A stretch of 64,000 nt of DNA from Triatoma infestans (Eukaryota; Arthropoda; Insecta; Hemiptera; Reduviidae), in assembly GCA_011037195.1 (NCBI GenBank), contig JAAEAF010004405.1, positions 1 to 64,000 of the forward strand. The letters run 5' to 3'. The notes beneath the pieces are model-generated. The model was not told where the DNA came from, searched no databases, and saw only the letters and a list, made by a program, of their open reading frames with translations. Both the position numbers and the translations under genes were made by a program. Positions 50,590 to 62,522 of this stretch are shown in pieces (positions within the stretch are counted from its first letter, which is position 1; every line of letters starts with the position of its first letter).

Positions 50590-51165
50590 GAAAAGTTTTT
50601 CTTCAGAGATATTTTCCATGATAGCCTGTTTTGTTTTTTTTGGTGATCATCGACCAGTTTCGAGCGTTTCGTCAAAACAGTGTGGTAACACAGACTTGCA
50701 AAGAGCAAATTTAATTGGTTCACTAAATAGAACGCCCCGAAACCAGTCGATGATCACAAAAAGAAGCAGGTTGTCATGGAAAATATCTCTGATGACAAAA
50801 TGATTCAAATAAAAGTGATAGGGGATTTATGTATGTGTAGAAGGAATAAGAAAAACTACGTAGTTCCTTCAAAAAAGTAGTTTATGTTACACTTCCTCAC
50901 TTGTTGGATGTTTCTATTTTTTAAAAGGAACAATCTGCCTTTTTTAAACAGTGCCAGATCCTAACAAAAAAAAAACCTTAAACCAGTGTATCAACTAAGT
51001 TTGCTCTGTGCAAGTCTAAATTTGCTATTTTATAACACTGTTTTGACAAAAACATTCTGAAGATAGAGGCGAACGCCCGAAACCAGTCGATGACCACAAA
51101 AAGAAGCAGGCTTTTCATGGAAAATATCTCTGATGCTATCCATCTTTGCGGAATCAACCACAATA
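50590..51165. repeat. Foldback element and partial second copy
   Basis: The left arm gagatattttccatgatagc, then ggtgatcatcgaccagtttc, is the inverse of the right arm gaaaccagtcgatgatcac, then gtcatggaaaatatctctga (50605-50665 versus 50737-50795). Another right-arm copy follows at 51073-51135 together with the spacer (ttgacaaaaac, tgcaagtctaaa) in opposite order. A hairpin of about 60 bp per arm could form. Confidence 0.72.
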
Positions 51166-51451
51166 ACGAAAAGTTTTTTTTTAAAATAGGCCTGCCATTT
51201 TACTATTGCTATTCTACCTTGTCAATCAAAATCTATTGGACGAACAGTTTTATACGGAGCGAATACTAGTGCACAATAAACCGGACATATTAGTGCTAGA
51301 ACAAGCCAATAAAACGGAATGGATTATCCATACCATAGACGAAAATGTTCTGAACTTGGGAGGAGCAAAAATAAGGAAATATTCTTAGATATCTTCTAAG
51401 AGTCTACTCACTTCTTAGCTGTGATCAAAAATCTAACATGATGCATGAATA

Positions 51452-52088
51452 TGTAGTGGAAGAAAGCAATGAAAATAAATAGTTTTGTAAAATATATTAA
51501 ATAGTAAATTTACCTTCAAAAAGAGTGTATTTTAGAGTCAGGTACTGTAAATTGGGGTCATTGCTAGTAGGGAAACAAAGGCACAAAATTTAATACAATG
51601 CGACTTGGCCAACTGCTTTGTTGGAGAGCATTCCTTCGAACAGGCTGTACTCTACCTTCCAACAAGAACAGTCTCACTTCTGCTTTCAAACAATACAGTT
51701 GGTATTCTACTTCCAAAGCCAGAACACTTCAGGAATCGCTCTCTTAGTATCAGTGCCAGTTTCACAATATATTAAATTAGTTTATAATATCAAATAACTT
51801 GTAGTTATTATTTGAAAGATTACATTTAATTGTTAACATATTAATAGGGCTATTGACGAAGATCACACATAATGTGATCGTAGACATGTGGCATTACAGA
51901 CCCAAACACATGTTTGAAACGAATAAAAATTTATTATTATTATTATTATTATTATTTAATTGTTAACAGTGGTGATTTCTTTATTATTACTAATACTTCA
52001 TTCTCTTTTAAACTAACATACTTACAAGCCCTAATACGAAACCGCTTGTGCTACTTACTACAAACATACATCATACCATTACATTTCA
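51452..52088 (+). mobile_element. Solo LTR (inverted relative to 11847), with nested insert
   Basis: It starts TGTAGTGGAAGAAAG, the reverse complement of the LTR end at 12408. It keeps gagtcaggtactgtaaattg and ccagaacacttcaggaatcg, and closes with caagcccta...gcttgtgctacttacta and ccattacatttca. Flanks aata/aatg are a weak TSD. It lacks the internal stretch between gcacaaaat and the cttccaac region in recognisable form and is older than the copy at 11847. Confidence 0.78.
51839..51953 (+). mobile_element. Short retroposon inside the solo LTR, 15-bp TSD
   Basis: ATTTAATTGTTAACA flanks the 115-bp insert (51824-51838 and 51954-51968). The insert ends in (ATT)n after cgaataaaaatttatt, like the tail of a LINE with a simple-repeat 3' end. 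It is probably a very short 5'-truncated LINE or SINE. Confidence 0.82.
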
Positions 52089-52326
52089 AATGCATGATTT
52101 GACTCATATAGTTCGGCATATTTTACAAATCAGCCAACTTTGTTTTTTCCATTTTTTTTTCTGGGTTGCAACATTACTGCCCTCCCTCCCAATTGTATCA
52201 AAATAATAGTAATGGCCATGCTAATAAAAATCTGAAATGACGCACTCATATATTTTTCTTATTGCAATTATTACAGTACTTATTAACAACAACCATACTT
52301 CAAATTTGGAACTTTAACTTTATACA

Positions 52327-53017
52327 AACAAAAAAAATTTAGTGTGAAACCCACACACAACTTTCTCTTACTCCAGTTCTCAAAATTATAATTGACAAAT
52401 TTTATACTTAGAGTACCAAATTTAATGAAATTCGTCAATAACTGAAAAAACTGTTCAGTAAAAACGCACTTCCGGTCAACCGTTTTTCTTCAAACTTAGA
52501 ATTTCAACAACATATTTAATTCTAATTAATATTATTTAGATGACATAATTGTTTATTAATCTGAAGTAGTATTTTAGAGGAAAACCTAACCCCCATCCCT
52601 TCTCCCAAAAGTGCCCTTAAATGTATTTTCCCAGAGAAATGTTTTAAATAAAAGTTCTTTTTATGCATAGTTGATATATCAAGTTTAAAGAAAATCGTCG
52701 GAGCTATTTTTGAAAAAATCGCAAAAAAGTGAAAAAAAATTCAGTAAAATGATATTTCCGGTGGGGGAGGAATTTTGACAGTTAACGTACTGTCAGTTTC
52801 CATGGTGATACCTAAACGGATTATTAAGTTTGAACTTTCTACGATTTTTCGTTTTTGAGATATGCTGTTCACATTCATTCACACATACACACCATTTGCT
52901 AAAAACCACTTTTTTTTTCATTCAGAGGACCTCAAAACGGGTATTTCCGGTGAGAACTCGATATCGAAAATTTGACACTATTACAATACTTCCTCTTACT
53001 AGATAGGAGTAAGAGAA
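52327..53017 (+). repeat. TCTTAC-family repeat, complete one-module copy
   Basis: The 5' end aatttagtgtgaaacccac and caactttctcttactccagt, one module (about 52440-52745, cttccggtcaaccg, C-rich tract, ttttaaataaaagttc), the 3' block with ctatgctgttcacattc-like sequence and cttcctcttactagatagga then gtaagagaaag. About 310 bp shorter than two-module copies. Confidence 0.87.
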
Positions 53018-53019
53018 AG

Positions 53020-53960
53020 TAAAAAATGGAAACAGCTGTTTTGAATAATATACAATAAATTTGAGAAGTCCTGTATGTTTATAATATATATCATGTCTTA
53101 TATTTCTTTGTATTTGAATACAAAATTAAAATAAAAATTCCATCCCATACTTTGTAATAAGAACATGTATTAACCACCCTAATTATTACCATTTAGTATT
53201 CTTAACATATATTGCCCCGACTTTCTGAACTATTCTGAATAAATAAGATTATGATTTGTACGAGGAAGGAACTAAATGGAAGAAAAAAAAAAAAAATACA
53301 ACCACATTAAATTCAAAACGTGTACACCGAAATAAAGGACAATGCAGAGATATTATTAGGCCGAGGTTATATCATTCTTAATATATTAACTACCTCGAAA
53401 TACCTTTTCTAGAAATCCAAATACTGACTACAATTTCATAGCGAACTATTTAGCGATTGGTTTGGAATATAATTAGTTCCAATTTGAATTTTTTTTTTAT
53501 TATTATTAATTTTCTACTCTTAAGAAACAAATGGATGAATAATATAACTTTGCATTGTAGTAACAAAAACTTTAAAAGCTGCCCAATATTTTTTACATAA
53601 TTTTTACTTCGTGATGACCGTGTATCATATGCATGCTTAATCAAATATCTGTTGCCCTGATTGACTGGACGTAACAATATATGTTTATGCTCTTCCAACT
53701 CTGCACAAAATATACGAAACATTTATCGTACAACATTTTCTTCTCAGTGATTTTCAATTTCTAAATACCAAGCCTGAACTATATAACTCCTTTTAGTTTT
53801 AGGTGCCCAGTTTAAAAAATGTTCCGCAGAAAAATATATTTAATTTTGCATAAAAAAATTAACCGAATGTTTATCTTCAAAAAATACCAAAACAGCAAAA
53901 CTGTTCTGATGTTCAATATCCTTAATTCTGTTTAGAATTATCTTAAACAATATTTGCATA
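53020..53960. other. AT-rich DNA
   Basis: No supported feature. A-runs near 53284. Confidence 0.5.
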
Positions 53961-53962
53961 TA

Positions 53963-54840
53963 CGAGAGTCATTCAATAAGTAATGAGACAAATCGCTGTA
54001 GCTCAAAAACGATTTATTTAATCAATACAAAACTTTGGCTACTTTTCAACATAGTCTCCAGCAACATTTATATACACTTGTCCCACCGTTCTTTTTATTT
54101 GTGTATGGCTGTGGCATAAAATTCTTTGGGTTGATCTAGAAGCCACTATTGCCCCTGTTTTTTAACTTCTTCATTGGATTGAAAAAGTTTCCCACGTAGA
54201 GCCTCTTTAAGGGGACTCACGGAAACGAATGGAAGTCCGATGGCGCGAGGTCGGGGCTGTAGGGAAGATGTGGAAGGATCTTCCACCCCACTTTCTTTGT
54301 GGGCGTCCATAAGTTGTCTTGGAACCTATCTCGCACAAATTTTCTTGAACTGCAGCTTATTCTGAATTATGGACAATGCCAACACTTCAGCTATCAGTTC
54401 AACACTAATACGCCTGTTGTCCTGAATTAATGCGTTAATGCGAGATTCGAGGGTGGAAATTGCAACTTAACCGGTCGTCCACTTCGTTGTTCATCACAGA
54501 CACTTACACCGCCACTTTTCCACTGTTCTGCCCATTTGTAAACGTTCGAACGGTTCAAACAATTATTTCCGTAAACTTTCAACAACCTTTCGTGGAATTC
54601 ACTATCTTAGACACCGTAATCACTGAGCGGAAGTCTTGCGAGGTGCAATACTCGAACGGACTCACCATTGTTAACTGAATACATTTGAGGTTATGCTTAC
54701 CAAAAAATACCCTGGAACAGCTCATGAGAAACTAAGTACAAGAATACCAACTTGACTGACGCATTGAAACAATTGTATTGATTAAACAAACCGTTTCTAA
54801 GCTACAGTGATTTGTGTCGTTACTTATTGAATGACTCTCG
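53963..54840 (-). mobile_element. Internally deleted mariner transposon
   Basis: Inverted ends are CGAGAGTCATTCAATAAGTA on both sides, identical over the first 20 bases, with TA at 53961-53962 on the left and AA where TA is expected on the right. At 878 bp, about a third is missing. It is a different mariner from 1613-2517 and the same family as 46646-47649. Confidence 0.88.
54080..54690 (-). pseudogene. Mariner transposase remnant lacking the catalytic core
   Basis: Read on the minus strand: start MVSPFEYCTSQDFRSVI, then the HTH part in another frame (KVYGNNCLNRSNVYKWAEQW, VSVCDEQRSGRPV), then the second HTH in a third frame. After the deletion comes the C-terminal YSPDLAPSD-like segment at about 54240-54270 and the end at about 54080. 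The part carrying the first two catalytic aspartates is absent. At least three frame breaks. Confidence 0.8.
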
Positions 54841-54842
54841 AA

Positions 54843-55085
54843 TGTCTATTGAATTTTCCGGGTAATGGTCTGTGAAAAAAAAAAAAAAATCTAGTTAAGG
54901 TAACGTTCGATTATATTTTCATAATCTTCCTCAGTACGTGTATAATCAAATCAAAACCATAAATAAACAATAAATTTTTGTTTTTGTTCAGGTACTAAGG
55001 AAGATAATGAAATATAATCGAAACGTTTACATTAACTAGAATTTTTTTTTTTTTCACAGACCAATACCCGAAAATTCAATAGACA
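54843..55085. repeat. Palindromic foldback element abutting the mariner
   Basis: Two arms of about 100 bp are near-perfect inverses: tgtctattgaattttccggg at the left and the inverse aaaattcaatagaca at the right, with matching A14/T12 runs and ctagttaa..cgattatatttt inside. A spacer of about 50 bp separates the arms. It begins two bases after the mariner end. No coding capacity. Likely a MITE or a large hairpin. Confidence 0.8.
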
Positions 55086-56685
55086 TGTTTGAAATATTGA
55101 CTGGTCGAGTACTATTCTCATCGATTTAATATTTGCATAGATAAATCATTGTTACTAATCCACCCATTTGAGAACCAATTTTGACTAATGCTGCAGCCTA
55201 CTACAACCCTAAGGACTTACATTATATATTGCATTTTCCTAGTATTCCAAACATGATTCTGCAAAATCCCCCTTTTTTTTTTTTTATTACAATATTTGAT
55301 ATCCTTCATCAAATGAGTGAAATTTGGTGTTTAAAGAATCTTTGTCATTATGTATTAACAGTAGCAGGAGAAAGTCGTGTGATTAGAATTTTTATTCACA
55401 CATAAAGGGCCCTCACAAAATCTGCAATTCCCGATGAAAATTCTGTAATGACAATTTGATGATACAAGTACAATATTTTTTTTTTTAGTATAAAATTTTT
55501 GCCAGCTATACTTTTTCGACAGGACAATGAAGTATAACTAAGTTTTTTTTTTTCATTATAGAAACTTGCCTACAAATTAATTATAGTAATTATTTCTAAT
55601 TTATTACGAACAATTTTATTTTATGATATAATAAATTTGCAAATAAAGACATAATATACATATTTATATATCCATAAAAATATCCTTCGTAATATTTTGA
55701 TATAAAAAAAAAAAAAAAATTCTTAATTAAATAGTTTGTCCTTTATTATGTAAAAAAAAAAAAAATTATATCATTTATACTCAATTTTAAATCCTGAAAT
55801 GGAATTTCCCTAGAGATCTGTAAGTTACATGAACTGATTTTTTTTTAATCTCTACATTATAACAGTTTTAACCACACTTGATCAATTCACCCGAATTATA
55901 CATTTGCAAAAAAAAAAAAAAATACTGAAACTTTATGTATGTGGTCACGTGGGATGGAAGGAAATATTGCACATTTACTTTAAAGCGACCATTTGTTATT
56001 ATGTTTTTAATTGTTAATGTAGGAAAATTAATGAGTTTTTTTTTATATAGGTCATTTATTTAAAAAAAATGTATAAGATATATTTCAGGTTGAAACTAAA
56101 GTATATTTATTTATTAAATATACTGATATTCTGAATTTTGGTTCCAAAAAAAAAAAAAAAATGGCTCCAAAACTTTTTCTGAAAACTTGTGTTACTGACG
56201 TATTTTACTAAGTAATATTCGAATACTAACAAATTTATATAAATGTAATAAGAAATATGCTGGTAATAGGAAATTGAAAAGCGGCAAAGTGCAAAACATA
56301 GCTGAATAGCGGGGGCTCATTGAGTAGGCCAGGTCTGCCATCAGGGGTTGTAGCGCCGTATTAGATAGATCTAGGACTTAATTATATAAACCTATCCTTG
56401 TAACATGTTCCCGGGAAGGTTATAGAGCAATAGCCCTAACCTATGACCCTATGGGTTATAAATACACTCAGCCCCACCAAAAAAAGTAGGGCCACTTAGT
56501 TTTTTTTCATTAATAAATAACATTTATTGCAAAAATCTATTTTTAATACAATTCGCTAGCTAAATAATATCTTGTAATGTTATTTTTTTTTATACGAACT
56601 CTTGATTTGGATTGATGTAAAAAATAAAAGAAAAAATATAAATATGTAAAAAGGCTTTTTTTACAAAATTTTGATAACTTTTTTT
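55086..56685. other. AT-rich DNA
   Basis: Many homopolymer A and T runs. A less AT-rich patch at 56300-56480 (gagtaggccaggtctgccat, gggttgtagcgccg) looks like a retroelement 3' end, but I cannot assign it. Confidence 0.45.
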
Positions 56686-56689
56686 CATT

Positions 56690-58260
56690 TTTCTCACCTT
56701 CTAGGTGTTGATGTTGCCTCCTCCGGGACCTGATAAGGCAGGGCAACAATGAAATTAGGTTTTGAATGGTCTCTTGTCGAAGGGCATCCCATTTTTCTTG
56801 TAAGGCAATGCGGAGCTGCAGCAAAGTAGTTGGATGCTGATCACGAGCTCTAACACATGTCCCATCATAGATTTTCTATTGGATTCATGTCAGGAGAACG
56901 TGCAAGGCCGGGCGGATCAGTTAGCTAGGGAGGAATCATCATTACCATTTTGTGATCCTGAACCAGCCTTTGCCGTCACGAAGAAGTTTCGCGACAAATA
57001 GATTAGATTTTGGGAGATGAGAGTCACGCAGGGGTGCCTCCAAGCTAAAATATTTATAAAAGGAATTAAGCAGGGAGTTTCGGACTATCTCCTGTCCCTT
57101 AGTAGGACAGGTCTGAGGACCTTGGTGGGGGTAGTGACTGGACACCCTTGGGTATCTAGCCACTTGTTTAACATAGGGAGGACGTATAGTCCCATTTGTC
57201 AGAACTGCGACGACGGAGTCAGGGAAACGGTGTACTTTATTTATGTCAGTGTCCCCGTTTCGCTGGTACTAGGTTTCGCATATTTGGGAGGGCACCACTC
57301 TCACAGGACTGCCTGGGCAAGTTGGAGTTCAAGGATATCTTGGGATATTGTAGATTGACCGGTAAGCCACCAGGGGAGACTATTTAAGGGGATATTGGGG
57401 GCATCGGGGGGATAAAACCATATAGGCTTAGGTCCCACGCTATCAGGCACCCGGTATAATAATAATAATAAACGTGCAAGGCCTATCAATCACATTTATA
57501 CCGACTTCCTCCAAGAAGCGGACGGGTGACAACCTAGCTCTCTGTATGGCTTTGTGTTATCATGCATTAACATGAAATTGTTCTCGATAAATGGAGCAAA
57601 CGGTTTGACTACCCTCTAGAAGGACTGCTTCAACATACCTAGTGACTCGGTACCTAGCTTCAACAGTTAACTCGGTATGAACTTATAAACTTATTCCATC
57701 ACTAAATACCGTAATTTATTGATTGTCGGGGAAAAGGAGGGCTTCCGCTAGTAACGTATTGAATGAAGCATTCCCGCTGCTTTTTCCGCACACGAATTAG
57801 ACTATTTGAAGAGTATATATCAAATCGCGATTCATCTGTGAAGAGAACAGCCCCCCATTGCTCTAGACCCAACGGAGATATCGATTTGCAAAAGCTAACC
57901 TGCTAACACGATGATTCCTGGTTAATAATGGCCCTGATGCTGTTCTCCTAGCCATCAGACCTATTTCTTTTAATCAAGACGGGCTCATAGGACTTGTAAT
58001 AAGTTATCTCTTAGCTTTGCAGCTGTAAGAAACTGATTGCGTAGAACTAAGAGCGAAAAAGAAATCCGTCGTCCCGATCTGTTGAGACCCTTCTACGACC
58101 ACTTCCAGGTCTCCATACCATATTCCCCAGTTTCCCTAAAATGTATGAGTTTGTTCGATAAACCGCAGCACTTAAACGTTCTGCACATATCGTACACTAT
58201 ATCCTTCTTCCGCATCAGCGAATACACCGAGAGCATCCTGAAAAGAAATGAAGTAATTTA
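56690..58260 (-). pseudogene. Tc1-like transposase, split by a LINE
   Basis: Minus-strand fragments follow a Tc1-type (DD34E) transposase. At 58260-57960: FQDALGV, RPGSGRRRVSTDRDD, LRNQFLTAAKLRDNL. At about 57940-57700: MARRTASGPLLTRNHRVSRL, LAFANRYLRW, then TDESRFDIYSSNSLIRV with the first Asp. At about 57600-57485: FIENNFMLMHDNTKPYREL with the second Asp. After the LINE, at about 56900-56690, SPDMNPIENL with the catalytic Glu and LRIALQEKWDALRQETIQNL. Many stops and shifts are present, so it is inactive. In live elements the protein cuts and pastes DNA at TA sites. Terminal repeats were not identified with confidence. Confidence 0.83.
56910..57470 (+). mobile_element. 5'-truncated LINE inside the Tc1 pseudogene
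   Basis: AACGTGCAAGGCC stands at 56897-56909 and again at 57471-57483. The 561-bp insert codes only for the protein end after RNase H (LAREESSLPFCDPEPAF, LSRTGLRTLVGVVTGHPWVS, CQNCDDGVRETVYF zinc-like region, FKDILGYCRLTGKPPG), with stops and a frameshift near 57240. The tail is ataataataataataa. It proves the order of events: Tc1 first, LINE second. Confidence 0.87.
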
Positions 58261-59825
58261 ACGATACAATTAAAAATAATGTGGAATTTAAATAAAAAAA
58301 ATCATTACTTACCATGTCTGTCCTAGACTAGTCACACAAAATAAATTAATTTATAATACTTTTAAATTTTATTCTCAAATAAGTTATAAGTTTTTGTGAT
58401 TAAAGTATATGATTAAAGTAAATAATATTTATATTAATTTTAAATATAACATATTTCTGGTGAAAAGTGGATATCGTAAATTTGACACGATTACAATTAC
58501 TTATTTTTTTTTACTAGGAGTGAGAGAAAGTTTAAAATAATACATTTCTGGCCTACATTAATCCAATAAGTATGTCAAATATGAAAAAAAAAAAATAATG
58601 TTTACAAAATGTAAATAATTACGAGAATATATTGATTGTTATCATTTTTAATTTAATTGTTTATAATGTCTCAAGATATTCTAGATAATTACCTAATAAA
58701 TCATTTAATGAGCAATAGTTTGAAATTCTTATTAGTCAATTTTGTATTTAAAAACAATAACAATTGATTTTGACATTTTTTTATTATACTGTTTAAAATT
58801 TTATAGAATAAAAATGATTATCCTCAATGAATATTTCTCAAAGAAAATAAAAAATTAATTTATAAGAGTTTAATACATGATATTTATATTTTGTACAGCT
58901 ATTTGTGTACAAATAATGTGTAATAATTTTTTTTGTGACCATGCCAATAAGTGTTATGTTTAAATCATAGCATATCGTTGATTGAAATAAAAATTGAATT
59001 ATTAAGAAGGTTAAAGAAAAATTATGTGACGTGAATGTTTAAAAATAACAAAAAACCTTTGATTTACTTGTTCGTATAATTTTTTTAAATTTTTAAGTTG
59101 TTACATTTGAAACATAATATGGAAGGAACAGAAGCACACATTGTCTCCAACGTATCTTGAAGTCCTTATGTGTAACTATAATTTAATATTCTAAGCTTCA
59201 TTTAATTTTGATAAGTTTGCTGGGGGGGTTTTTAATTTGTCAACGGCATATTTGAAGCTAGTATTTTTCCAAGATTTCCCCTTTTCTTGAATTATTACAA
59301 ACATCAATTCATGATGTTTCTCTTTGTATCTTGTATTAATTTATTTATAAAATGTCTGTTTCTATTGCAGATAACTCATGTTTTCCAATTCCTCTTAACG
59401 TTATATTGTTTCTTGTTCGTGATGGTCGCGATGGTGGATGTGTCCGTGGCAATGGCGCAAAAATCAGGTTTTAGGAGACATTCCCATTGATTAAAATTTG
59501 TGGACAAATATATTTTAATGTGACTTTAAAGTCACTTGTTCACGCGCTTAAGACATTAAAGAAGTCCCTAAGGTGCCTTTAATGTTTATCTAGTCTCTGC
59601 TATTCAACATATTCCACTTTTACAGCAATACCTAATTTACCTATTTTCAATTTAAGTTTTCAATTTTTCAATTGAAAACTAAAAAAAAAAAAAAACTTTT
59701 AAAAGCGGCCAAAAGTTTTGGAACCACTTGGAATCTCCCATCTAAAATATATCAATAAATATTTATCTCATTTTATAAATTTTGTGCAATAGGCAAACTT
59801 TCAAATATTATAAAATCATTTACAA
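58261..59825. other. AT-rich DNA with a TCTTAC-family end
   Basis: Positions 58447-58535 hold a 3'-end remnant of the TCTTAC family (catatttctggtgaaaagtg, ttgacacgattacaatta, ctaggagtgagagaaag). Near 59704 the word gcggccaaaagttttggaac resembles some Tc1-type terminal repeats, but no partner was found. No gene. Confidence 0.5.
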
Positions 59826-59842
59826 TTTGTAACTTACAAATG

Positions 59843-60763
59843 CCCCTGTTAGGTAACTCGATCTGGTATACAGATGGATCCAAAACTCCGACTGGAGTCG
59901 GAGCCGGGGTCTATGGGGGCAGGCCTAAAGTTAAGATCAAGGCCAGTCTAGGGAAGTAGGCCACGGTCTTTCAGGCTGAAGTCGTGGCGTTACAACTCTG
60001 CGCTAGGGAGATTATAAGGCAAGGTATAGTGGGTAGAAGAGTGGCCATATACTCCGACAGTCAGGCAGCCCTGAAGGCACTTTCTTCACACCAAATAGTC
60101 TCAAGACTGGTGTGGGATAGCCTACTTGCCCTAACCGAGGTGGGTACTCGGAATAAACTGACACTCGCCTGGGTGCCGGGACATGCGGGGTTTCTGGGCA
60201 ATGAAAGGGCGGATGCCCTAGCGAGGGAGGGTTCGCAGGATACCTTATAGGCACGAACCCTTCTGCGGCTTGTCCAAGAGCCTTATTCAAACTTCTATCA
60301 AAGGTTTTGGATAGAAGAACAGCGTCTGCTTTGGTGGGAGAGAACACCAGGACAGAGGCAGGCAAAGCATTTTATCAAGAGACATTTGCCTAAGTTTACC
60401 AGGGATCTACTGAGCCATACCCGAAGGGATATAAGGCTAATTTTGGGTCTACTAGCAGGGCATTGTAGACTGAACGACGCAAGCACCATCATAAAACTTG
60501 CAGATAGCGGTATGGGGCGATTCTGCAAGGCAGAGGAATACAGAAATCCCCGCTCACATCCTTTGTGAGTGCGACGGCCTGGGGACAGCAATCCCGAAGC
60601 TATGAGCTTCCTGCGAAGCCGCTCTCAGCTTTGCTAGGATTGATTATGAGGGCAATGGGGGTTTGTGCGATAAATTTAAGGGGATCCCACAATAGACCGG
60701 CGCTGGTAGGTCGCAGTGGAATGAGGCTCGCCCGCCCCCGTTCTAATCTAATCTAATCTAATC
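59843..60763 (+). mobile_element. 5'-truncated LINE with TSD and TCTAA tail
   Basis: TAACTTACAAATG flanks the insert (59830-59842 and 60764-60776). The 921-bp fragment starts inside RNase H and ends with a pentanucleotide tail, ttctaatctaatctaatcta. It is GC-rich compared with its surroundings. Layout and wording of the protein are close to 36665-37415. Confidence 0.88.
59850..60570 (+). pseudogene. LINE RNase H domain and C-terminus
   Basis: The catalytic acids are all visible: D in YTDGSKTPTGVGAGVYG, E in TVFQAEVVALQL (after one stop at about 59957), D in IYSDSQAALKALSS and D in GFLGNERADALAREG, preceded by WVPGHAG. A stop at 60248 is followed by readable continuation including FWIEEQRLLWW and RRDIRLILGLLAGHCRLN, ending near 60570 with a broken zinc region. 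It would degrade RNA in RNA:DNA hybrids. Two stops and the missing RT make this copy dead. Confidence 0.84.
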
Positions 60764-60776
60764 TAACTTACAAATG

Positions 60777-62520
60777 TATGCAACACCCCACCCCACAACT
60801 AGGAATAATGAAATTAATTATTAATAATTATTAAACCAAAGTTTTATTATTTATTTTTTCATTATTATTATCACAGCATTTACAGACCAAAAAGTTTGAC
60901 AATCGAAGTTTAAAAAAAAAATTCTGTTACAGATAATTTTATTAATACAATTGGGAAATACCAATAATCAATCAAAACTTTCTTTTTTTTTTTAAACAAA
61001 CGATTATGTTTTTTTTTAATTAAAAATTATCAAAAACAGCTTAAGTATGTGATTAAATATTTTTTTATTTCTAGAATAAATAATCTCACGTTTTCTTTTG
61101 AATTTTAATTTTCATATTTTCTAAATAAAATATGGGGAAAAAAATATTAACTATACTAGTTTTATTCAACTTTTTGCATAATACAGTTTACATATTACAT
61201 AATATTTAAAATCTTCAGGAAATATTATTACATTGTTTGACAAAAAAGAAATTTGACGTGAAACATTTCTACGCTTCTACATGTATTTTTCGATATTAAA
61301 AAAAAATTCAATTTCTAATATCTGAGAAAAAAAAAGAATTGATGAATTCCGATAAATTCATTGTACAGCAATAAGAAAATGGATTTACAATTTCATCTTA
61401 CAGTAAAATTGAAAATGAATTTATGTTTTCGTGATAAAGGGGTTGTCGTATCCAACTTATGTAATTTCAAATACATAGATAAACATATTTTCTTACCCAT
61501 TATTAGTAATATTAAACACTGGGATCATTATTTATGTACATATAATTCAATGCATTTTAATGTGCCATAACATAGGAATGGAGGAGGGAGAAAACAATTT
61601 ATTAAATTGAAAAATAAGAAACTTTTAATAAATATTAATTTTCATTAAAGAAGTTTAACATTAATTTATTAAATAACAAATTACACCAACCTTGATCTAA
61701 ATTTCTATGTATAATATATAATACTTTTTTTTTATACCGGAGGTAAGTAACTGCAATTATTGGAATCTTGTTGACGGCTTTATTTGTCAACAAAATTTAA
61801 GGTGATAAAAACTGAAGATTGAAGTTTAAAAAACATAATAATAATAATGCATTAAAAAATATTTTTTTTCTAAGAACTAATTCAATTTGCCATTTTTTTT
61901 TTTATTATAACGTATCGAATTAATTTAGTATTAATAACACGTTTAATATTGATTATTAACGTTAATTATCTTATTAAATGAGTTTTAAAACAACACTATT
62001 AGCCTTGTCTACATAATAATAAAATTAATATTTAAAAACGGTTTTTTCTTATGTTTTAAACTCACTCCTCACTGACTATGTGGGATTTTATTCCAAAAGT
62101 TGTGAAATATTCACATGATTTGTTCTTATTTCAGATTCTCAGATTCTCAGATTCTTATTGGTCCAATTTTTCTTCAAAATCGGAATGAATGTCTGCAATA
62201 TCTTTATTTTTATGATTTTCTTCGCAAAATTGTCGAAGTTTTTTGAGTCTCGACGTTTAAGAAAATAGCAATTATAATGGATGTGAGAAAGAAAGAGAAT
62301 TAGAGAGAATGGCGTTTTAGAGAGATAAACTAGATGATAAGCTGAACACTGTATAATGACTTTACACAAACTGCAAGGACTTTACAAGTATATAGAAGTT
62401 AAGTAGCGAGAGAATAATAAAGAGACAGACTGGCTGAGTGATGAGATTGAAGGTTGCTGACTGGTCGTAAACGATTATAAAACTGTCCTTTTATAGGCCT
62501 AGCTTGGCTGTGTATATATA
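60777..62520. other. AT-rich DNA
   Basis: No recognisable gene; the frame at 61361-61570 (69 residues) matches nothing I know. The octamer-like agattctc is repeated three times at 62131-62155. From about 62380 the sequence may already belong to the LTR-like region at the window end. Confidence 0.45.
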
Positions 62521-62522
62521 TA

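Noticed and set aside
59690..59720. Tc1-like terminal repeat (gcggccaaaagttttggaac)
   Set aside because: Only one end was found and no transposase lies at a fitting distance in the right orientation; mentioned only as a weak hint.
61361..61570. 69-residue frame in AT-rich DNA
   Set aside because: Low-complexity composition, no recognisable motif, and the length is expected by chance.
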